Source: Gordonia phthalatica
GTDB taxonomy: Bacteria; Actinomycetota; Actinomycetes; Mycobacteriales; Mycobacteriaceae
NCBI RefSeq assembly: GCF_001305675.1
Contig: NZ_CP011853.1
Span: forward strand, 2,046,001 to 2,110,000
DNA length: 64,000 nucleotides
Direction: 5' to 3'
Shown piece after piece: positions 16,008 to 23,667 of this stretch. How positions within the stretch are numbered: the stretch's first letter is position 1; each line of letters starts with the position of its first letter. Below the pieces are notes generated by a model. That model was not told the origin of the DNA, did no database searches, and was given only the letters and a program-made list of their open reading frames with translations. The position numbers were made by a program, and so were the translations under genes.

Positions 16008-18302
16008 ATGAGCGATCCCGACACCAAGCGACCGGACGACGTCTCTCCGCTGAGTTCGCGCCGCGTCCGTGCGCGCCTGGCACGGCGGATGACCGCACCG
16101 CCCCGCAGCGGGATCGCACCCGTTCTCGAACCGCTGGTCTCGCTGCACCGCGAGGTGTACCCGAAGGCCGACGTCGCAGTCCTGCAGCAGGCCTACGCGG
16201 TCGCCGATCATCAGCACACCGGACAGTTCCGAAAGTCGGGCGACCCCTACATCACCCATCCGCTCGCGGTCGCGACGATCCTCGCCGACCTCGGCATGGA
16301 CACCACTACCCTCGTCGCCGCACTCCTGCACGACACAGTCGAGGACACCGGCTACTCGCTCGAGCAGTTGGAGAAGGACTTCGGGTCGGAGGTCGCTCAC
16401 CTCGTCGACGGCGTCACCAAGCTCGACAAGGTGGTCCTCGGCAGCGCCGCCGAAGCCGAGACGATCCGCAAGATGATCATCGCGATGGCTCGCGACCCGC
16501 GCGTCCTGGTGATCAAGGTGGCCGACCGCCTCCACAACATGCGCACCATGCGCTTCCTGCCGCCGGAGAAGCAGGCCCGCAAGGCCCGCGAGACGCTGGA
16601 GGTGATCGCCCCGCTGGCGCACCGACTCGGCATGGCCACGGTCAAGTGGGAGCTCGAGGACCTCTCGTTCGCGATCCTGCACCCCAAGAAGTACGAGGAG
16701 ATCGTCCGGCTGGTCGCCGACCGGGCTCCCAGCCGCGACACCTACCTGGCGCGTGTGCGGTCGGACCTCAACAATGCGCTCAGCGGCTCCCGGATCACTG
16801 CGACCGTCGAGGGACGTCCGAAGCATTATTGGTCGATCTATCAGAAGATGATCGTCAAGGGGAAGGAGTTCGACGACATCCACGACCTGGTCGGCATGCG
16901 CATCCTGTGCGACGAGGTCCGCGACTGCTACGCGGCGATCGGTGTCGTCCACTCGCTGTGGCAGCCGATGGCCGGGCGGTTCAAGGACTACATCGCGCAG
17001 CCGAGCTTCGGCGTCTACCAGTCGCTGCATACCACGGTGATCGGCCCGGAGGGCAAGCCGCTGGAGGTGCAGATCCGCACGGTCGAGATGCACCGGACCG
17101 CGGAGTTCGGCATCGCCGCCCACTGGCGCTACAAGGAGGGGCGGAAGGGCAAGGGGCGCAAGGCCACCGACCTCGCCGAGGTCGACGACATGGCCTGGAT
17201 GCGCCAACTGCTGGCGTGGCAGCGCGAGGCTGCGGACCCGGGGGAGTTCCTGGAGTCCCTCCGCTACGACCTCGCAGTCAAGGAGATCTTCGTCTTCACC
17301 CCGAAGGGCGACGTCATCACGCTGCCCACCGGATCCACGCCCATCGACTTCGCGTACGCCGTTCACACCGAGGTGGGCCACCGCTGCATCGGAGCCCGCG
17401 TCAACGGCCGTCTCGTGGCGCTGGAACGCGCCCTGGAGAACGGCGAGGTGGTGGAGGTCTTCACCTCCAAGGCCGAGACCGCCGGACCGAGCAAGGACTG
17501 GGAGAACTTCGTCGTCTCCCCGCGCGCCAAGGCCAAGATCCGGCAGTGGTTCGCGAAGGAACGTCGCGAGGAGACGCTCGAATCCGGCAAGGACGCGATC
17601 GTCAAGGAGGTCCGCCGCGGCGGACTCCCCGTGCACCGACTGCTGTCGGGGGAGTCGATCACGGCACTGGCCAAGGAGTTCGGCTTCGCGGACGTCGACG
17701 CGCTGTACACGGCAGTCGGCGCGGGGCACATCCCTGCCGGTCGCGTGGTGCATCGCCTGGTCGCGATGCTCGGCGGCGTCGATGCGGCCGAGGAGGAGAT
17801 CGCGGCACGTGCCACCCCGTCGACGACGGCGCGGCGTCGGCAGACCGGGGACAGCGGCGTCGTCGTCGAGGGCGTCGACAACGTCCTGGTGAAGCTCGCC
17901 AAGTGCTGCACCCCGGTGCCGGGCGACGAGATCCTGGGCTTCATCACTCGCGGCGGCGGCGTCAGCGTCCACCGCTCCGACTGCACCAACGCCGACGATC
18001 TCCGGTCGCAGCCCGAGCGGCTGCTGCCGGTCAGCTGGGCGCCGAATCCGTCGTCGGTGTTTCTGGTCGCGATCCAGGTGGAGGCCCTCGACCGGCATCG
18101 CCTTCTGTCCGATGTGACGCGGGTGCTCGCCGACGAGCGGGTCAACATCCTGTCGGCGACGCTCACCACCAATCGCGATCGCGTGGCCGTGAGCAAGTTC
18201 ACCTTCGAGATGGGCGACCCCAAGCACCTCGGCCACGTGTTGAACGTGGTCCGCAATGTGGAAGGCGTCTACGACGTCTATCGGGTGACATCGGCGGCCT
18301 GA
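16008..18302 (+). CDS. rel: Bifunctional (p)ppGpp synthetase/hydrolase Rel
   Basis: A 764-residue RelA/SpoT homologue that makes and degrades (p)ppGpp in the stringent response. The hydrolase HD domain is intact: HTGQFRKSGDPYITHPLAVA, HD at 108-109, ED at 112-113, and VADRLHNMRTM. The synthetase domain follows (EGRPKHYWSIYQKM, LVGMRILCDEVRDCY, then GVYQSLHTTV), then TGS (FTPKGDVITLPTGSTPIDFAYAVHT), a Cys-containing domain (LAKCCTPVPGDEILGFITRGGGVSVHRSDC) and a C-terminal ACT domain. With both catalytic domains intact, it is the typical single long Rel of Actinobacteria. Confidence 0.97.
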   Translation: MSDPDTKRPDDVSPLSSRRVRARLARRMTAPPRSGIAPVLEPLVSLHREVYPKADVAVLQQAYAVADHQHTGQFRKSGDPYITHPLAVATILADLGMDTTTLVAALLHDTVEDTGYSLEQLEKDFGSEVAHLVDGVTKLDKVVLGSAAEAETIRKMIIAMARDPRVLVIKVADRLHNMRTMRFLPPEKQARKARETLEVIAPLAHRLGMATVKWELEDLSFAILHPKKYEEIVRLVADRAPSRDTYLARVRSDLNNALSGSRITATVEGRPKHYWSIYQKMIVKGKEFDDIHDLVGMRILCDEVRDCYAAIGVVHSLWQPMAGRFKDYIAQPSFGVYQSLHTTVIGPEGKPLEVQIRTVEMHRTAEFGIAAHWRYKEGRKGKGRKATDLAEVDDMAWMRQLLAWQREAADPGEFLESLRYDLAVKEIFVFTPKGDVITLPTGSTPIDFAYAVHTEVGHRCIGARVNGRLVALERALENGEVVEVFTSKAETAGPSKDWENFVVSPRAKAKIRQWFAKERREETLESGKDAIVKEVRRGGLPVHRLLSGESITALAKEFGFADVDALYTAVGAGHIPAGRVVHRLVAMLGGVDAAEEEIAARATPSTTARRRQTGDSGVVVEGVDNVLVKLAKCCTPVPGDEILGFITRGGGVSVHRSDCTNADDLRSQPERLLPVSWAPNPSSVFLVAIQVEALDRHRLLSDVTRVLADERVNILSATLTTNRDRVAVSKFTFEMGDPKHLGHVLNVVRNVEGVYDVYRVTSAA

Positions 18303-18325
18303 GGCCCTGACACAACAGGCCTTGC

Positions 18326-18358
18326 CACAACGACAGCGGGGACACAACGACAGCGGGG
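18326..18358 (+). repeat. 16-bp direct repeat overlapping a terminator arm
   Basis: CACAACGACAGCGGGG occurs at 18326-18341 and again at 18343-18358, one base apart. The second copy is the left arm of the rel terminator; the first is a spare arm able to pair with the same right arm. Confidence 0.8.
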
Positions 18359-18390
18359 CGGAACCGATCTCTCGGTCCGCCCCGCTGTCG
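18348..18390. terminator. Bidirectional terminator between rel and the cyclophilin gene
   Basis: A 19-bp stem with one bulged A and a TCTC loop lies between two convergent genes. It can end transcription of both the sec-apt-rel operon and the cyclophilin gene. Confidence 0.85.
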
Positions 18391-18406
18391 TGTATCTGAG
18401 CCGACG

Positions 18407-19357
18407 TCAGTCCTCGCTGACCGACGCCTTCTTGATCTCGAGGGGAGTCTTCGGCGTGCCGTCCTCCGCGGAGCCGCGGGGACCCGGGTCGATGCCGCCG
18501 GCGACCACCTTGTCGATCACCTTCATGCCCTCGGGCGAGACCTTGCCGACGACGGCGAGGTTCGGCTGCAGTTCGGTGTCCTTGGTGACGATGAAGAACT
18601 GCGAGCTGCCGGTGTTGAACAGCTGCTGCTGCGCATTGTTGCGGTTCGCGATCGCGACCGTGCCGCGCGGGTACACAACGGTTCCCTGCATGCCCATCTC
18701 CACCATCTGCGGGCTGACGGGGGTTCCCTCCTTGAGGTCGGTGGGATCCTCGTCGGGGCTGCTCCAGCCCGGACCGCCCGAGCTGGTCAGGGTCGGATCG
18801 CCGCACTGCAGAACGAACACGCCGTTGCCCTGCGCCAGCCGATGACACTTCGTGTTGTCGTAGAACTTGTTGTCCGACAACGAGATCACGGCATTCACAT
18901 TGCACGGCGCGGAGGCCCGATCGAGGGCGATCGGAACGTTCCCGAGGTTGGTGTCGAGCGTCCAGTCCACCGTTCCGGTGTTCAGCGTGCGGTCGCCGGG
19001 CTTCGGCGCGGTGCGGCCGAGCTTGGCGCCCTCCTTCAGCCTGGCGATGTACTTCTCGGCATCCGCGCGCTGTTCCGGCGTGATCTCGTTCGGTTTCGCG
19101 GCGTCGAGCTGCTTCTGGTAGTCGGCGGCGGCCTTGCCGAGATCGTGGTCGGCCTTGACGTACTCGCAGGTGGTGTGGCGCTCGTTGTCCCAGTGGCGGT
19201 AGTAGAAGTATCCGCCGACCGCCACGGCGGCCAGGACCGCGACACTGCACACCGAGATCAGGGCGAGCTTTCGCTGTCGGGCCGCCCGACGCTCGCTCTC
19301 AAGCCGTTCTTCCAGCTTGCGGCGGGCGGCTTCGCGACGCTCTTCGTTGGACGACAC
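18407..19357 (-). CDS. ppiB: Membrane-anchored cyclophilin-type peptidyl-prolyl isomerase
   Basis: A 316-residue protein. Residues 3-30 are a charged, coiled-coil-like cytoplasmic helix; residues 31-52 form one membrane segment (LALISVCSVAVLAAVAVGGYFYY); the rest is outside. A helical linker (residues 60-105) leads to a cyclophilin domain with TNLGNVPIALD, NKFYDNTKCHRLAQGNGVFVLQCGDP, GTVAIANRNN and GSSQFFIVTKDTELQPNLAVVGKV. Some usual active-site residues are recognisable (R in CHRL, F in SQFFI). The GTG start is preceded by AGGAGG. It probably assists folding of exported proteins, which fits the adjacent sec operon. The symbol is by analogy with mycobacteria. Confidence 0.88.
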   Translation of the reverse strand: MSSNEERREAARRKLEERLESERRAARQRKLALISVCSVAVLAAVAVGGYFYYRHWDNERHTTCEYVKADHDLGKAAADYQKQLDAAKPNEITPEQRADAEKYIARLKEGAKLGRTAPKPGDRTLNTGTVDWTLDTNLGNVPIALDRASAPCNVNAVISLSDNKFYDNTKCHRLAQGNGVFVLQCGDPTLTSSGGPGWSSPDEDPTDLKEGTPVSPQMVEMGMQGTVVYPRGTVAIANRNNAQQQLFNTGSSQFFIVTKDTELQPNLAVVGKVSPEGMKVIDKVVAGGIDPGPRGSAEDGTPKTPLEIKKASVSED

Positions 19358-19508
19358 GCTGGTGGAACCTCCTGTATGGCGTGTGGGGCGGGTAGCTGTC
19401 GCTACAGCGGGCCCCATGCTATCGCAGGCGCCTGGAAGGTCGATGAGACAATGGGTTCCAACGTGTCGTCCGGGAATCGCGCCGGGCGCGAACGAGGAGG
19501 TGCGCCCC

Positions 19509-20192
19509 GTGCTGATCGCCGGATTCCCCGCGGGCATGTTCCAGACCAACTGCTATCTGGTGGCGGAGGACCGCGGCAGCGACGCGGTCATCATCGACCC
19601 CGGCCAAGACGCCGCACCGCGCGTGCGGGAGGCTCTCGCCGAATACGACCTGACGCCGGTGGCGATCTTCCTGACGCACGGGCACCTCGACCACACGTGG
19701 AATGCCACCGAGCTGGCCGACGAGTACTCGATCCCCGTCTACATCCACGCGGACGACCGCCCGATGCTCACCGACCCCGGCATGGGTCTGGGGAGCGCGC
19801 TGTCGTCGATGATCGGCGACATGACGTTCACGGAGCCGGAGAAGGTCATCGAGTTCGTCGACGGCGAGGACGTCGACGCCGCCGGGATCCGCTGGGGCGT
19901 CGATCATGCGCCCGGCCATTCGCGCGGCAGTGTGCTCTTGACACCGGACTCCGCGGAGGTCTGCTTCGCGGGAGACGTACTGTTCAATGGTTCCATCGGG
20001 CGCACCGACCTGCCCGGTGGCAGTCACCAGCAGCTGCTGGAGTCGATCGCCGCGAAGCTGATGACGCGCGACGACGACCTCGTGATCCTGCCGGGTCACG
20101 GACCACAGACCACCATCGGCGCCGAGCGGGCGGGCAATCCGTTCCTGCTCGACCTGCCGGGTGCAGACAAGAAAGGACGATTCGGACTGTGA
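19509..20192 (+). CDS. MBL-fold metallo-hydrolase (glyoxalase II-like)
   Basis: A 227-residue metallo-beta-lactamase-fold hydrolase. The metal motif THGHLDHTWN (HxHxDH) is present, with further ligands in HAPGHSRGS, FAGDVLFNGSIGRTDLP and LPGHGPQTT, so a two-metal site should be intact. The pattern fits hydroxyacylglutathione hydrolase-like enzymes; mycothiol users have such proteins, but the real thioester substrate is unknown. The GTG start is preceded by GAGGAGG. Its stop overlaps the hisS GTG, a neighbourhood conserved in mycobacteria. Confidence 0.88.
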   Translation: MLIAGFPAGMFQTNCYLVAEDRGSDAVIIDPGQDAAPRVREALAEYDLTPVAIFLTHGHLDHTWNATELADEYSIPVYIHADDRPMLTDPGMGLGSALSSMIGDMTFTEPEKVIEFVDGEDVDAAGIRWGVDHAPGHSRGSVLLTPDSAEVCFAGDVLFNGSIGRTDLPGGSHQQLLESIAAKLMTRDDDLVILPGHGPQTTIGAERAGNPFLLDLPGADKKGRFGL

Positions 20193-21457
20193 GTGGAGAG
20201 TTTGCGGCGCCGAAAGGCATTCCCGACTATTTCCCGCCGGCCTCGGCCGACTTCCTCGCCGTCCGGAACGCTCTGACCGGAGCCGCGCACCGTGCGGGAT
20301 ACGGGCACATCGAGCTGCCGATCTTCGAAGACACCGCGTTGTTCGCGCGCGGCGTCGGCGAGTCGACGGACGTCGTCAGCAAGGAGATGTACACCTTCGC
20401 CGACCGGGGCGGTCGTACGGTGACGCTGCGTCCGGAGGGGACCGCCGGTGTGATGCGCTCGGTGATCCAGCACGGCTTGGACCGCGGCCAGCTGCCGGTG
20501 AAGGTCTGTTACGCCGGGCCGTTCTTCCGCTATGAGCGTCCGCAGGCCGGTCGCTACCGCCAGTTGCAGCAGGTCGGCATCGAGGCCATCGGCGTCGACG
20601 ATCCGGCGCTCGACGCCGAGGTCATCGCCGTCGCGGACGAGGGTTACAAGAGCCTCGGGCTCAGCGGCTACCGGCTGGAGCTGACCTCGCTGGGCGACAA
20701 CACCTGCCGGCCCCAGTACCGGGAGGCGCTGCAGGAGTTCCTGTTCGGGCTCGACCTCGATGAACCGATCCGCGAGCGGGCGAAGATCAATCCCTTGCGC
20801 GTCCTCGACGACAAGCGGCCCGAGATCAAGGAGATGACCGCCGACGCGCCGTTGATGCTCGATCACCTGAGCGACACCGCGCGCGAGCACTTCGACCTGG
20901 TCCGCACGAACCTCGACCGCCTGGGCGTCGAGTACGTCATCAATCCGCGCCTGGTCCGCGGGCTCGACTACTACACCAAGACGACGTTCGAGTTCGTCCA
21001 CGACGGGCTCGGCGCGCAGTCGGGCATCGGCGGCGGCGGCCGGTACGACGGTCTGATGAAGCAGATCGGCGGCAAGCAGGACCTGTCGGGCATCGGCTTC
21101 GGCATCGGCGTCGACCGCACCGTCCTGGCACTCGAGGCCGAGGGCGTCTCGGTCGCGGGGGAGGGACGCGTGCAGGTCTACGGCGTCCCGCTCGGCGCTG
21201 CCGCCAAGAGCGAGCTCGTCTACCTCGCCGGGCAGCTCCGCGCCGCAGGCGTCAGCGTCGACCTCGCCTACGGCGACCGCGGCCTCAAGGGTGCGATGAA
21301 GGCCGCCGACCGCTCCGGCGCCCGCGTCGCACTCGTCCTCGGCGACCGCGAACTCGACGAGCGCACGATCGAGCTCAAGGACCTGTCGAACGGCGAACAG
21401 CGCAAGATCGCGCTCGACGACGTCGTCGCGGAGATCCGAGCCCTGCTCGCTCCCTGA
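20189..21457 (+). CDS. hisS: Histidyl-tRNA synthetase
   Basis: A 422-residue class II aminoacyl-tRNA synthetase. It shows the GIPDYFPP opening, motif 2 region VKVCYAGPFFRYERPQAGRYRQLQQVG, the histidine signature LVRGLDYYTKTTFEF, GIGGGGRYDGL and motif 3 GIGFGIGVDRTVLAL, plus the C-terminal anticodon-binding domain. The GTG start overlaps the stop of the MBL-fold gene, so the two are coupled. Confidence 0.97.
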   Translation: MSGEFAAPKGIPDYFPPASADFLAVRNALTGAAHRAGYGHIELPIFEDTALFARGVGESTDVVSKEMYTFADRGGRTVTLRPEGTAGVMRSVIQHGLDRGQLPVKVCYAGPFFRYERPQAGRYRQLQQVGIEAIGVDDPALDAEVIAVADEGYKSLGLSGYRLELTSLGDNTCRPQYREALQEFLFGLDLDEPIRERAKINPLRVLDDKRPEIKEMTADAPLMLDHLSDTAREHFDLVRTNLDRLGVEYVINPRLVRGLDYYTKTTFEFVHDGLGAQSGIGGGGRYDGLMKQIGGKQDLSGIGFGIGVDRTVLALEAEGVSVAGEGRVQVYGVPLGAAAKSELVYLAGQLRAAGVSVDLAYGDRGLKGAMKAADRSGARVALVLGDRELDERTIELKDLSNGEQRKIALDDVVAEIRALLAP

Positions 21458-21543
21458 CGTTCGCTCACTTCGACCGCGTTCGCTTACTGACACGGCGCTC
21501 GCTCACCTCCGGAGGTGAGCGAGCGTCGTTGGCGTACGCGGAT
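21455..21543 (+). repeat. Repeat copy A (about 86 bp) with hairpin, after hisS
   Basis: This segment runs from the hisS stop codon. Its core at 21496-21525 is a perfect 15+15 palindrome with no loop. About 70 of 86 positions match copy B, which follows the next gene; the palindrome and the six bases after it are identical. It may act as the hisS terminator. The two copies bracket exactly one gene. Confidence 0.85.
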
Positions 21544-21561
21544 GCACGGTTCCGACAGATC

Positions 21562-21570
21562 TGTGGATAA
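21562..21570 (-). promoter_or_regulatory. Perfect DnaA-box-like 9-mer
   Basis: TGTGGATAA is the exact complement of the classical DnaA box TTATCCACA. It sits 41 bases before the start of the AbiEi/DUF559-like gene. A near-identical 17-base context recurs upstream of the prepilin peptidase gene. A real regulatory role is not shown. Confidence 0.4.
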
Positions 21571-21610
21571 CGCGTGTGCGTATTTGTCCGAATCGCGATG
21601 CAATGGGGGC

Positions 21611-22546
21611 ATGGGAGAGACACTGTGGCCACTCGACCGATACGGCATCGTTCACCGCGCGACCGCGCTCGCGGCCGGGATCTCTGAACGACGCCTCGCA
21701 GCGGCGGTGCATTCGGGTGAACTCATCGTCGTCGCGCGCGGCATGGCGATCCCAGCGCACCTACTCGTCGGTCGGATCGACGCCGGTCGAATCATCTACC
21801 GATATCGGTGTATCGCGGCGGCCATCGGCGCCGGCCGTCCCGTACTCAGCCACGAGTCGGCCGCCGTCGTCCACGGCATGCAGTTGCTCTACCCCGAGCA
21901 GCGGTACGTGCACGTGACGAACGGCAGGGACGGCGGTGGATCCACGCGCTCGCAGCGGATCATCCACTCGGGTCTGCTCGACGATGACGACGTCGTCGAG
22001 GTCGGCGGCCTGCTCGTGACCAGCCTTGAACGCACGGCTCTCGACCTGGCACTGAAGACGCAGAACCTGCCGCAGGCTCTCGCCGCCTTCGACACCGCCC
22101 TCCGAAACGGTGGGGACGCCGAAGACTTCGAGCGTCGCCTCCGTGCGAGTCGTCACGGGATCGCCCTCGCCCGCCACGCATTCGCCTTCGCGGACGGCGA
22201 TTCGGAGTCGCCCGGTGAATCGTGGAGTCGCGCGCAGATGATCGAGGCCGACCATCCGCTTCCCGAGCTGCAGGTCGAGTACACGCTCGAGTCGGGACGG
22301 ACGGCCCGATGCGACTTCGGCAGGGACGGACTCTTCGTCGGCGAGTTCGACGGCATGATCAAGTACCAGCGCGAGATGCGCGACGGCGAGGACGTCGAAG
22401 ACGTCGTGATCCGTGAGAAGCTGCGCGAAGACCAACTGCGAGACCTCGGCCTCGATGTCGGCCGTTGGATCTGGGACGACCTCAGGGCCAAGACGATGAT
22501 CCCGAAACTCGAGAAGCGGTACGACCGCCTCGGGATCCGCTACTGA
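21611..22546 (+). CDS. AbiEi-like winged-helix plus DUF559-like nuclease-fold protein
   Basis: A 311-residue accessory protein. Residues 5-50 (LDRYGIVHRATALAAGISERRLAAAVHSGELIVVARGMAI) resemble the N-terminal winged helix of AbiEi-type antitoxins and related actinobacterial proteins. The C-terminal part holds SPGESWSR near 200-207 and a core with D235 and E245-x-D247 (FVGEFDGMIKY), similar to the DUF559/PD-(D/E)xK-like nuclease fold. No AbiEii-type nucleotidyltransferase toxin gene is adjacent, so it is not a recognisable toxin-antitoxin pair. The ATG start is chosen over an upstream extension without a ribosome-binding site. It stands alone, bracketed by two copies of a repeat; function unknown. 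Confidence 0.7.
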   Translation: MGETLWPLDRYGIVHRATALAAGISERRLAAAVHSGELIVVARGMAIPAHLLVGRIDAGRIIYRYRCIAAAIGAGRPVLSHESAAVVHGMQLLYPEQRYVHVTNGRDGGGSTRSQRIIHSGLLDDDDVVEVGGLLVTSLERTALDLALKTQNLPQALAAFDTALRNGGDAEDFERRLRASRHGIALARHAFAFADGDSESPGESWSRAQMIEADHPLPELQVEYTLESGRTARCDFGRDGLFVGEFDGMIKYQREMRDGEDVEDVVIREKLREDQLRDLGLDVGRWIWDDLRAKTMIPKLEKRYDRLGIRY

Positions 22547-22632
22547 GTTCGCCAACTTCAGCCGTGTTCGCTCACCAAAATGACGCTCGCTCACCTCCGG
22601 AGGTGAGCGAGCGTCGTTGAAGTGAGCGGATG
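22544..22632 (+). repeat. Repeat copy B (about 86 bp) with hairpin
   Basis: The second copy of the repeat found after hisS, starting at the stop codon of the AbiEi/DUF559-like gene. Its perfect palindrome is longer here (17+17, 22582-22615). It lies between convergent genes and may terminate both. Confidence 0.85.
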
Positions 22633-22649
22633 TCGCTCAGATGAGCGGA

Positions 22650-23537
22650 CTAGAGGTCGTTGGTCGCGAAGGTGTCGCAGCGGCGGGGGTCGCCCTTGTC
22701 GTAGCCGATCTGGAACCAGCGGACGCGCTGCTTCGCGGAGCCGTGAGTCCAGCTCTCCGGATTGGAGCCTGCACCCTGGATGGTGTCGTCGCCGATGGCC
22801 TTCGCGGACTGGATGACGGACTGGATCTGCTCGTCGGTGAGCGGCTTGAGCATGGCGTCCGGGCCCTTGTCAGCGTGGTACGCCCAGACGCCGGCGAGGC
22901 AGTCGGCCTGCAACTCGATGCGGACCGAACCCGCGTTGCCCATGCGCTGGCCCTTGGCGAGGACACCGGTCAGATTCTCGACGTGGTGGCCGAACTCGTG
23001 CGCGACGACGTACTCCTGGGCGAGCGGTCCGTCGGAGCCGCCCATTCGCTTCAGATCGGCGAAGAACGACGGGTCGAAGTAGGCCGTCTGATCCCCGGGG
23101 CAGTAGAACGGTCCCATCGCCGACGACGCGGCGCCGCAGGCCGTGTTGACGTTACCGCTGAAGATGATGGTCGCGGGCTGGGTGTATCCCTGCATCTGCT
23201 TGGACCACACCTTGTTCAAGCTGATCGTGGTCGCCTTGATCCGGCAGGCGTCGTCGGTGTTGGCCATCTCGACGGTGCAGCTGTCGAGGTGCTTCTGCAT
23301 CTCCTCGTTGTTGGACCCGGAGTTGGATCCGGCCACCTGCTGGTTCGACGAGCCCCCGCCCCCTCCGAGGATGTCGCCGGGATTGATCCCGAACAGGAGT
23401 GCGACGATCGCCACGATGATGCCGGCGCCGCCGCCGAGCGCCATGCGCCCACCGCCGAAACCGCCGCCCCCTCCAGAACCGCCCGCACTGACATTCCCAC
23501 CCTCGAGTGGTCCGCTCCCTTGAAACGTCATGCGCAT
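22650..23537 (-). CDS. Membrane-anchored neutral zinc metallopeptidase
   Basis: A 295-residue protein of the neutral zinc metallopeptidase family (YpfJ-like). After a Gly-rich cytoplasmic segment (residues 11-37), one membrane segment (about 38-52) and a Ser/Asn/Gly linker, the extracytoplasmic domain carries HEFGH at 180-184 and the downstream acidic ligand region IELQADCLAG near 207-216, so the zinc site is intact. Several cysteines (C87, C98, C134, C146) could form disulfides. Two ATG codons (23537 and 23531) are possible starts; neither has a clear ribosome-binding site. A homologue sits near aspS in mycobacteria. Substrate unknown. Confidence 0.87.
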   Translation of the reverse strand: MRMTFQGSGPLEGGNVSAGGSGGGGGFGGGRMALGGGAGIIVAIVALLFGINPGDILGGGGGSSNQQVAGSNSGSNNEEMQKHLDSCTVEMANTDDACRIKATTISLNKVWSKQMQGYTQPATIIFSGNVNTACGAASSAMGPFYCPGDQTAYFDPSFFADLKRMGGSDGPLAQEYVVAHEFGHHVENLTGVLAKGQRMGNAGSVRIELQADCLAGVWAYHADKGPDAMLKPLTDEQIQSVIQSAKAIGDDTIQGAGSNPESWTHGSAKQRVRWFQIGYDKGDPRRCDTFATNDL

Positions 23538-23667
23538 ACAGTAGCCGCGACCTGTCCCGTCGACCGTGACATCGATGCGCTTGTCGCTTTGTCTGCGGCG
23601 ATCCGTAGAATTGACCGGAACAGCGTGAACCCTGGCAGCTTTGTGCTGCGCAGAAGGAAGGAACCCA

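Noticed and set aside
15981..19250. A 1089-codon minus-strand frame across rel and the cyclophilin gene
   Set aside because: It is antisense to rel and out of frame with the clear cyclophilin gene; no motif is visible.
21455..22632. An insertion sequence or integron cassette around the AbiEi/DUF559-like gene
   Set aside because: There is no transposase or integrase, no terminal inverted repeats at the outer ends and no target-site duplication visible; the repeats are direct and terminator-like.
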